This document shows, piece after piece, positions 57,834-64,000 of a DNA stretch of 64,000 bases. The DNA is from DATBAX01 sp963762965 (GTDB lineage: Bacteria; Acidobacteriota; Terriglobia; Terriglobales; Acidobacteriaceae), in NCBI GenBank assembly GCA_963762965.1, contig CAVXME010000001.1, positions 1,798,001 to 1,862,000 on the forward strand. Reading direction: 5' to 3'. The translations under genes and the position numbers were made by a program. Within the stretch, counting starts at the first letter, position 1. Every line of letters starts with the position of its first letter. The notes beneath the pieces were generated by a model. That model was not told where the DNA came from, ran no database searches, and was given only the letters and a program-made list of their open reading frames with translations.

Positions 57834-60362
57834 TCACCTCTGCATCTCCACATAAATCTTCCGCGCCTCTTCCAGCATCCCCATCACCGATGTTCTCTCC
57901 GCATCATTATTCCAATCCTGATTCGCCTTCGCCGCCGCGCTCAACCGGTCAATCCAGGCCACAAAGTAAGCCGCGTCTTCCTTCGACTTGGTAGCCGATC
58001 CAGCCACGCTCACATAAATCGGGCTGGTCGTCGCGTAAGGATAAATATCCAGCACCGGATCTTCTGCCTTGTCACTCCACGCCCGCAGCAGACACCACCC
58101 GCTCTGTGAAATCGGAAGCGTACCCTCCACGTTAGCGTTCTCATGATCGCCGTTGATCTTCAGCTCACGCACCACCCGCCCCTTGCAAATCACCTCCAGA
58201 TGATCAACCGGCACCAGCGAACGCAGCCAGGCTTTGAACTCCACTTTGTTTTCGCCAGCCGGCAACCGCAGTTCATCTCCGAGTTTCTTGCCGCCAAGAC
58301 TGAATCCCAGCAATGGCCCATTGGTGGCAAACGTTCGCCCGCGCTTGATGCCATCCAGCCACGGCGCAATGTTCAGCGGCCCTTTTGGCACGTCCACATA
58401 CACGCGATTCAATCCCACCGGCCCCCGCAGCGATGCATAGTTGGCCATCGCGTCCGTGCCCGCCGCAGTCGGCAAACGGAATCCACAATTCAGCAACTGG
58501 TACCACACCGCCGCCGTGGACTTGTGATCGCTGAAGCCCATGACTTCCATGTAGTCAACCTTGCCCAGCGCCACATCCACCGGCAACTCATCCGTCAGCG
58601 ACGCGTCTTTTGCAGGATCAGGATAAGTATCAAAGGGATGCACATAGCCCACCAGCGCATGCTGTGCGTGCGCCAAATCCGCAATGTCGGCGTTCGTGGG
58701 ATAAAGACTCGCCGCCGCCGTGTCCGAGTAAGCAACATATCCCGGCAGCAAGAAATTGCGGGTAAGACCAAGCAGGCCAAGATGTCCCCAATAGCTGGTG
58801 TGATATTCCTGGCTATGCAGCAACAGATTCGTCGCCGTCGAAGCCGGATCAGGCATGGTGCGGAAGTAAGCAATGTCCGGGATTCGCTGCTCTTTATTGA
58901 CGACAAGATCTTCCACGATGGAAAGATTTTCCGCCGCCGCCTGCGCCACCAGATTCCTGGGAGTATTGCGATACGCGCCCGCATAGTTCATGTGCACATG
59001 CACATCCCCTGACACCCAGTGAGAACCCGCATCCAGCGGGAGGTTGAGCGGTATTAACCGAATAGTAACTACTGTAGTCTTGCCGGCGGAAACCTGCGCA
59101 GTTTTCTTTTCGTAATGATATTCAAATCCCTTCATGGCTTCGATTTCAATTTTCCCGGCAGGGACCGTGACCTCAGCTTTGCCCGGAGTATGAAAGTAAT
59201 GCGCTTCAAAAGCCCGCTCGGATCGGTCAAAGCTGTCATCCGCATTCATCCACGCATCGTCGGGAGCGTAGGCCCGGCCGTCCTCGCCCGTCACAAATAC
59301 CCGTGCCGGAGTGGGCTTCCCATCCGGACCAAGCACAGTGATCGCAATCCGGCCCACGGGCTGCAAATAATGTTTTTCTTTAACCGTGATTTGCGTTTGC
59401 GCGCCACCGGGAATTTCCTGCGTCCACAACGAAGTATTGCCGCCCCTGTTGGAGATCAACGCAATCTTCTTCCCATCCGGCGACCAGCGCGGGTTGATGT
59501 TGTCAAAATCTCCATAAGACAGCGCAAAGGGATTATTGCCGTCAGCAGGCATCACCCAGAGCTGGTGCCACTGTTGCCCGAGATACGACGCATACACAAC
59601 CCGCTTTCCGTCCGGAGAAAAATCCGGACGCGCCTTCCAGGTCGTTTCTTCGTAATGAATCTCACGGGCCTCGGCGCCGGGTTCAGCTTTCATCCGCCAG
59701 AAGCCGCCAGTCCCATAAAGATGTCCGCGATTGGAAACGAAAAGAATCTCCGCCCCGTCCGGCGACCACACCGGGCTGATCTCGTGATCAAACACGCTGT
59801 AGTAATAACGCGGCAACGTGCTGCGGTTCTCTCCGGTCAATCGCTGAATATTCGTAAGCAGTCCGCCACTGAACTCGCCAATAAAAATATGAAAGTGTCC
59901 GTTGTACGAAGTAGACACGAACGCAACCCTCTTTCCATCCGGCGAGAATCGCGGCTCCAGGTTCACCGCGCCACCGTGCGTAAGCTGCTGCCTTTGCCCA
60001 CTACCGAGATCAAGCGCCCACAACTCAATTGCATCCTTGGCATATGACGCATAGACCACCCAGTGTCCGTCACGCGAAACATCCGGCTGATAGTCGTACC
60101 CCGGCCCAGCCGTCAACTGCTCGGCAACCGTCGAATCGATCTTCTGCCGCCACAACGACCCGGCCATCGAATACACCACCGCTCGCGAATCCGGCAACCA
60201 CGCCGCCGAACTCGGCCCGGTCGTAAGCTGCGGAATATACATCTCCCGCCAGTAATACGGATGCGGATGGTCCACCTGCTTGAGCACGGGTTCGCGCTGG
60301 GCAAGAGCAGGAAGGCAAGAAAGAGTAACGACTAGAAGCGCAACATGATGGCGAGAAGGCAA
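57834..60362 (-). CDS. Exported WD40-like/CehA-McbA metallohydrolase
   Basis: A large secreted protein (842 aa). A signal peptide is followed by PD40/WD40-like TolB-type repeats (residues ~40-330, for example NLEPRFSPDGKRVAFVST, NPRWSPDGKKIALISN), then a beta domain and, from about residue 450, a CehA/McbA-type PHP-related hydrolase domain with SHWVSGDVHVHMNYAG, LLGYVHPFDTY-like (seen as VGYVHPFDTYPD) and MEVMGFSDH, giving metal-binding His/Asp residues. The combination recurs in acidobacteria. The substrate is unknown; carboxylesterase or amidase activity is only analogous. Confidence 0.82.
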   Translation of the reverse strand: MPSRHHVALLVVTLSCLPALAQREPVLKQVDHPHPYYWREMYIPQLTTGPSSAAWLPDSRAVVYSMAGSLWRQKIDSTVAEQLTAGPGYDYQPDVSRDGHWVVYASYAKDAIELWALDLGSGQRQQLTHGGAVNLEPRFSPDGKRVAFVSTSYNGHFHIFIGEFSGGLLTNIQRLTGENRSTLPRYYYSVFDHEISPVWSPDGAEILFVSNRGHLYGTGGFWRMKAEPGAEAREIHYEETTWKARPDFSPDGKRVVYASYLGQQWHQLWVMPADGNNPFALSYGDFDNINPRWSPDGKKIALISNRGGNTSLWTQEIPGGAQTQITVKEKHYLQPVGRIAITVLGPDGKPTPARVFVTGEDGRAYAPDDAWMNADDSFDRSERAFEAHYFHTPGKAEVTVPAGKIEIEAMKGFEYHYEKKTAQVSAGKTTVVTIRLIPLNLPLDAGSHWVSGDVHVHMNYAGAYRNTPRNLVAQAAAENLSIVEDLVVNKEQRIPDIAYFRTMPDPASTATNLLLHSQEYHTSYWGHLGLLGLTRNFLLPGYVAYSDTAAASLYPTNADIADLAHAQHALVGYVHPFDTYPDPAKDASLTDELPVDVALGKVDYMEVMGFSDHKSTAAVWYQLLNCGFRLPTAAGTDAMANYASLRGPVGLNRVYVDVPKGPLNIAPWLDGIKRGRTFATNGPLLGFSLGGKKLGDELRLPAGENKVEFKAWLRSLVPVDHLEVICKGRVVRELKINGDHENANVEGTLPISQSGWCLLRAWSDKAEDPVLDIYPYATTSPIYVSVAGSATKSKEDAAYFVAWIDRLSAAAKANQDWNNDAERTSVMGMLEEARKIYVEMQR

Positions 60363-60459
60363 GAGAATTCTCCGAGTTCTACGAACGGCGGGAAGTATAG
60401 CAAAGATGGAGGGCTAGACTGCAGTGCGGAAAGATGGACGTTAGGCGATAGCTTCAGAG

Positions 60460-60487
60460 TTGAATAGATAGTTTATCGGTGTATACT
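60460..60487 (+). promoter_or_regulatory. Sigma70 promoter for the TIR-like gene
   Basis: TTGAAT (60460-60465), 16-bp spacer, TATACT (60482-60487). It gives the following gene its own transcript, in line with its isolated position. Confidence 0.55.
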
Positions 60488-60532
60488 TCGCGGCGAACAA
60501 CTGGACGACGCAGCACTAAAGAGGTTTTTTAT

Positions 60533-61462
60533 ATGTCTTCTGAAGACTCCGGTGGATTCGCTGATGAAAACGCAGATTCAGCAGACGAATGGGAGGAATT
60601 CCGAGACGGCGACAGCGAGCCCATCAGCCTTGACGAGTTGAAGCACCTGAATCTAAAGGAAGCGCCTGAGGATATCTCTCTCATGGTGATGGGCGACTAT
60701 TTCCCGGACACCACGATCAGTCGGCAAGGGGAATTACTTGTTTGCGAGATAGAGGAACACCTCTACACGAAATATTGGGAGCATAAGTTTTCGGCGTACG
60801 CTTTCGCTGAAGCGATGGAGCGCGCAGTCCGGCGCCTTATGCATGAAGGCCACCCTTTCTCAAATCCATCGCGGGACGATGAGGACGTCCATATCTTCGT
60901 GCGGTGGCAAGTGAATATTCCGCGCGGGACTCAACCCGGGTTACTCGTGGAGTCGATAAAATTGGCATTCGATTTGGTATGGCAGCGAGCCGATTCAATC
61001 CTAGAAAACTCTGATTCCGTTTTAATCCTCGGCAAGGATACTGGTTCAGCCTTAGAACGACTGAAGAGGATCGAATCCAAGTTGCAAGAACTTGGCTACT
61101 TTACTTACATCATTAAAGAGCAGCCAGACAAGGCAGGTGAGAGCATTATTCAGAAAGTCATGCGGTATGCGCTCTCATCCAAGTTCGTATTGATTGAGAA
61201 TACTGAAGCGTCTGGTCACCTCTACGAGATTCCGCACGTGACCAAAGCAGCCGAGTGCGTAACCGTAGTTTTGCAAGAAGAGGGGAAAGGCTCAACGTGG
61301 ATGTTCGAAGATGCTTATGCCAAGCATAAGCACTGGCAAAAGCTCACCTACAAGGAACCGGGGTTGGAGCATGCTGTCGAGGAAGCCGCAGCTTGGGCTG
61401 AGAATTTTGTAGAGGAATTCGGCAATTACCAAGCTGATAAGCTGCCATGGATCAAAAAGTAG
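60533..61462 (+). CDS. Hypothetical protein with C-terminal TIR/nucleotide-hydrolase-like domain
   Basis: A 309-aa cytosolic protein. The first ~35 residues are acidic and disordered. Residues ~35-150 form an unknown domain (DISLMVMGDYFPDTTISRQGE to HIFVRWQVNIP). Residues ~160-300 resemble a TIR- or deoxyribosyltransferase-like Rossmann fold: DSVLILGKDTGSALERLKRI, ELGYFTYIIKEQPD, and SSKFVLIENTEASGHLYEIP, whose Glu232 would be the catalytic glutamate position. This is pattern-based inference, not a certain family match. AAAGAGG precedes ATG 60533. Codon use is more AT-rich than in flanking genes, suggesting transfer. Confidence 0.6.
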   Translation: MSSEDSGGFADENADSADEWEEFRDGDSEPISLDELKHLNLKEAPEDISLMVMGDYFPDTTISRQGELLVCEIEEHLYTKYWEHKFSAYAFAEAMERAVRRLMHEGHPFSNPSRDDEDVHIFVRWQVNIPRGTQPGLLVESIKLAFDLVWQRADSILENSDSVLILGKDTGSALERLKRIESKLQELGYFTYIIKEQPDKAGESIIQKVMRYALSSKFVLIENTEASGHLYEIPHVTKAAECVTVVLQEEGKGSTWMFEDAYAKHKHWQKLTYKEPGLEHAVEEAAAWAENFVEEFGNYQADKLPWIKK

Positions 61463-61544
61463 GCCCGGAATTTTCGCGTTCCTCGAGAAAGGCAGATAGC
61501 GATGCTCGTTTGGGCTGTGCTGAACCTTCGAGCGGCCATGCTTC

Positions 61545-62333
61545 CTACCACCCGCTCACAATCAGCTTGCGTGCTCCATTAACTCCACACTTCTGATACT
61601 TAGCATAAGCCTCCGCCCCGCGCTCGCGAATTTGTTCGTTGCTCTCGCCCAGAATCCATCCATCTAACGCGCTTTTGAGCGTGTAGGCTTCCGGAGCCAT
61701 CAGGTTCGTAGTCCACAACAGCGGATAAGCTCCCGACGCCCGCAACGGCTCGGCGAAGTACGCTTTGCTGGCGCAAGCCAGCATGATTGCCTGGCGTAGA
61801 GTGTTGTTTTTCTTTTTGGGGATGCGCGGCAACTTAAAGTCCATCAGCCCGTCGTGTCCGATGTAAGCCACCAGGTCGGAGTCGCCGCGAATGTTCAGGG
61901 TCACCATTTTCGGGCCGTCTTTTACGGTGATTTGTCCGGAACTCACTCCCGCCGCGGCATCGAAGAAATTCAGCATCGCGGTTTGGATCTCGCGTCCACG
62001 ATAAGCGTCGGCCACCAGATAGACATTTGCGGTGCGATGCTTGAACACGCATCGTTCCAGCACTTCATCCTTGGGTTTTTCTCCCGAAGACAGTAATTTC
62101 CAATCCGCGCTGCGCGCGAAGAATGTTTTCACTCCGTAGGCCGAGCCCCAGTAGAGATTGTGTTCGGCATCTTCGCCATTGCCCAGTATCTTTGCGACGG
62201 GAACGATGCCTTGGTTGACGTTGTCGGCCAGTGCCACAAACACATGGATTGTGCGAGGTGGACTCTGCGCCAGCAGCGGGACACTTACCGCTGGGCCCAG
62301 CAAAAGAGCCAGCAGCAGGCGATGTGGTTTCAT
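61545..62333 (-). CDS. Exported hypothetical protein
   Basis: A 262-aa protein with a signal peptide (MKPHRLLLALLLGPAVSVPLLAQ). The mature part has HVFVALADNVNQGIVPVAKILGNGEDAEHN and NLYWGSAYGVKTFF, DLVAYIGHDGLMDF and IMLACASKAYF. The HDGLMDF and cysteine positions suggest an enzyme, possibly of a peptidase-like or alpha/beta fold, but I cannot name a family. The start at 62333 is fixed by the signal peptide; an open frame continuing to 62582 would run through the parS sites and is rejected. Confidence 0.7.
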   Translation of the reverse strand: MKPHRLLLALLLGPAVSVPLLAQSPPRTIHVFVALADNVNQGIVPVAKILGNGEDAEHNLYWGSAYGVKTFFARSADWKLLSSGEKPKDEVLERCVFKHRTANVYLVADAYRGREIQTAMLNFFDAAAGVSSGQITVKDGPKMVTLNIRGDSDLVAYIGHDGLMDFKLPRIPKKKNNTLRQAIMLACASKAYFAEPLRASGAYPLLWTTNLMAPEAYTLKSALDGWILGESNEQIRERGAEAYAKYQKCGVNGARKLIVSGW

Positions 62334-62491
62334 GGAATCACGCTTCCGGCACGAGTATATCCCGAGGAGGCTGCTCACCTGGAGGTCCCATTCTGGAACT
62401 GGCCTGCTCTTCCCAAAACGGGAATTTCCCCTAACCCCAGCCCTCGCAACCACATCGCCCGTTTTGTACATACATTCCGGTAAGCACAAAA

Positions 62492-62507
62492 TGTTCCACG
62501 TGGAACA
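62492..62507. promoter_or_regulatory. parS site 1
   Basis: TGTTCCACGTGGAACA, a perfect 16-bp palindrome matching the widely conserved ParB-binding parS consensus (TGTTNCACGTGNAACA form). ParB binding here nucleates the partition complex of the chromosome. Confidence 0.88.
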
Positions 62508-62526
62508 CTTCTCCAAATCGTCATAG

Positions 62527-62542
62527 TGTTCCACGTGGAACA
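62527..62542. promoter_or_regulatory. parS site 2
   Basis: Second identical TGTTCCACGTGGAACA, 35 bp from the first (start to start). Its last base touches the stop codon of the permease gene. Two parS sites this close form a strong ParB loading point, usually near the replication origin. Confidence 0.88.
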
Positions 62543-63844
62543 TTACGTCAAAATGGCAGGCCGCTTCCGCACCCAAAGCCAATTAAGCAGTCCGACCAGG
62601 ATGGTGGCCAGCAGGATCAACGACCCACCCAAATCCACTCCCGTGATGAGCACCAGGCAGATCAGCACGCCCAGCCCCGCGAAGACGCGTCCCCCGGGGA
62701 GCCGGAACCGGGCCGAGCCCGGCAGCTTCTTGCGCAGGACGGGGAGCGCCGCACATCCCACGCCGTAGTAAAACAGCCGCGCCACGGCGGAGAGGGTGAC
62801 GTTCCACGAGAAGCTGCCCAGCAGCGCCAGCACCCAGGTCAGCGCGGCGAAGACCAGAATCGAAAAATAAGGCGTGCGAAATTTCTCGTGGATCGCAGAA
62901 AAGATCGTGGGGAAGTCTCCGCCTTCAGCGAGTGCGAAAGTGATGCGGGGCACAGCCAGGATGTTGGCGCTGAGATAGCCATAGACGGAGACCAGCGCGC
63001 CTATTGCAACGAAAGACGCGCCGGCGTGGCCAAGAACAAGCCCGGCGACATCCGCCAGGGGACGCTCGCTGTGCCCAGGATCGGGCAGCACTCCGACCAC
63101 CACCCACTGGATCATGGTGTAGAGCGCGGTACAAGTGATCAGTGCGACGAAGAGGCCGAAGGCCGCGTCCCGGCGCGGATCTTTGGCCTCCGCCATGGGC
63201 GTGAGAGCAGTCTCGAAACCGCCGTAAGCAAACGCCAGCAGCAACACGGCTTTGAGCCAGGAGGCGGCGTGGGCCGCGGGAGCGATGCCCGGCGAAACCT
63301 TGTGGCCTGCGATCAAGTACAACATTCCGGCAATCGCCACCAGGAAAAGTGGAAGCAGTTTGGCGATGGTGAAGACGTTGCTGACCTGCGTCCCGGTTCG
63401 CACGCCGCGAAAGTTGATGAGGGCAAGCACCCCGACGAGCAACGTGAGGACAAAAAATCGCGGGACGGGTTCGCGGGCATGGGGCCAGAACTCGGCGAGA
63501 TAGATGACGAATAAATTCGCGTTGGCGGCGGGCGCGGTGAGGCGCGCCAGCCAAAGCATCCAGCCCATCTCGATTCCCATAAGCCGACCGAACGCCGCGC
63601 GCGCGTAGAGGTACGGGCCTCCTGCCTGGGTGAAGTGGGACGCCACTTCAGCGAAGCAGGCCATGATCACGCCCATCGACAGCCCAGCCAGCAAGACGGC
63701 CCAAACGCTGGCTGGACCCACGACTTTGGCCACATCGGCGGGCAGCTTGAAGATCCCACTGCCAATGATCGAGTTCACCACCAGCGCTGCGAGGCTCCAG
63801 CGTCCGATGGCGCGGACCAGGCCGGTTTGTGCGGGTTGAGACAT
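62543..63844 (-). CDS. APC-family amino acid permease
   Basis: Inner-membrane transporter of the amino acid-polyamine-organocation superfamily (433 aa, 12 predicted helices). Helix 1 has SLAALVVNSIIGSGIFKLPADV, the unwound G-S-G-I-F substrate motif; helix 6 has LLLAFAYGGFETALTPMAEAKDP. The amino acid cannot be told; YLYARAAFGRLMG-like features are common to the family. The stop codon adjoins parS site 2. Confidence 0.9.
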   Translation of the reverse strand: MSQPAQTGLVRAIGRWSLAALVVNSIIGSGIFKLPADVAKVVGPASVWAVLLAGLSMGVIMACFAEVASHFTQAGGPYLYARAAFGRLMGIEMGWMLWLARLTAPAANANLFVIYLAEFWPHAREPVPRFFVLTLLVGVLALINFRGVRTGTQVSNVFTIAKLLPLFLVAIAGMLYLIAGHKVSPGIAPAAHAASWLKAVLLLAFAYGGFETALTPMAEAKDPRRDAAFGLFVALITCTALYTMIQWVVVGVLPDPGHSERPLADVAGLVLGHAGASFVAIGALVSVYGYLSANILAVPRITFALAEGGDFPTIFSAIHEKFRTPYFSILVFAALTWVLALLGSFSWNVTLSAVARLFYYGVGCAALPVLRKKLPGSARFRLPGGRVFAGLGVLICLVLITGVDLGGSLILLATILVGLLNWLWVRKRPAILT

Positions 63845-63938
63845 GGCGAGTTTGTATCACAAAGCGGCGCTTTTTGGAGTTGCTTTTGGCCTTGGACTGG
63901 GGCAGAATCCGACCGTCGTTGGGATACGTATTGAGTTT

Positions 63939-64000
63939 ATGGATGCAAAACGCCATTCCGTTTTCGTGACCGGTGGCACGGGCTATCTTGGGCGTCCGCT
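63939..64000 (+). CDS. NAD-dependent epimerase/dehydratase, 5' fragment (runs off the window)
   Basis: The first 20 codons of a gene that continues beyond the window: MDAKRHSVFVTGGTGYLGRP. The TGGTGYLG fingerprint is the dinucleotide-binding motif of short-chain epimerase/dehydratase (NmrA-like or sugar epimerase) proteins. No more can be said. Confidence 0.75.
   Translation, partial: MDAKRHSVFVTGGTGYLGRP

Noticed and set aside
59115..60047. 310-codon plus-strand open frame
   Set aside because: Antisense to the WD40/CehA gene; basic low-information translation.
62334..62542. Replication origin next to the parS pair
   Set aside because: No DnaA-box cluster, AT-rich unwinding region or dnaA gene is visible here.
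62334..62582. N-terminal extension of the exported hypothetical protein through the parS sites
   Set aside because: The MFHVEH-like reading comes from the parS palindromes; a proper signal peptide starts at 62333.

Overview
The window looks like a chromosomal segment from a Terriglobia-type member of the Acidobacteriota (Koribacter/Sulfotelmatobacter-like). This is inferred from gene content, not from a marker gene. It carries CadC-type winged-helix/TPR regulators, an Oar-like TonB-dependent receptor with an N-terminal carboxypeptidase-regulatory-like domain, a TIGR03118 protein, a G1-type glutamic peptidase, AsmA, DUF481 and CehA/McbA-like proteins. Base composition is moderately GC-rich and coding is dense on both strands. 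No rRNA, CRISPR array, prophage or transposase was found.

Layout. 0-9 kb: the C-terminal half of a CzcA/CusA metal efflux pump, yggX, a metallophosphoesterase overlapping a glycosyltransferase, a STAS protein, a LysR regulator divergent from leuA, and leuB. 9-18 kb: a glycosyltransferase, secreted hypotheticals, a rhomboid protease, an EamA transporter, a class III aminotransferase, a winged-helix/TPR regulator and yraN. 18-26 kb: galT, then a complete ISC iron-sulfur operon on the minus strand (iscR-iscS-iscU-iscA-hscB-hscA-fdx-iscX) behind an IscR-like palindromic operator. 26-34 kb: a receiver-domain protein, tsaD, tatA next to a Tat-signal ferritin-like protein, a CCA-adding enzyme, dciA-gatC-gatA and an FmdE-domain protein. 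34-42 kb: a lipoprotein, an FkbM methyltransferase, cysS, a VOC protein, a CDP-alcohol phosphatidyltransferase, tRNA-Val(GAC), a TIGR03118 protein and a second winged-helix/TPR regulator. 42-64 kb: mostly envelope and secreted functions (two putative secreted peptidases, TonB receptor plus partner, fasciclin, AsmA, DUF481, a second tatA, TPR protein), then ada, a large WD40-like/CehA protein, a low-GC TIR-like protein, two parS sites, an amino acid permease and the start of an epimerase.

The most unusual content is intergenic. Fifteen loci carry degenerate tandem repeats with a strict 7-bp period, in five sequence families. Nearly all abut or overlap a stop codon, and several switch strand in the middle so that they can fold back. 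They fill most gene junctions of the isc operon, and I saw none after about 34.2 kb. A second layer consists of palindromic elements. One lies in frame inside the CCA-adding enzyme gene. Another family keeps its ends and changes its hairpin core. Others are bipartite REP/BIME-like structures. The heptad system resembles in form the heptanucleotide STRR repeats of cyanobacteria and is my best candidate for an under-described system here.
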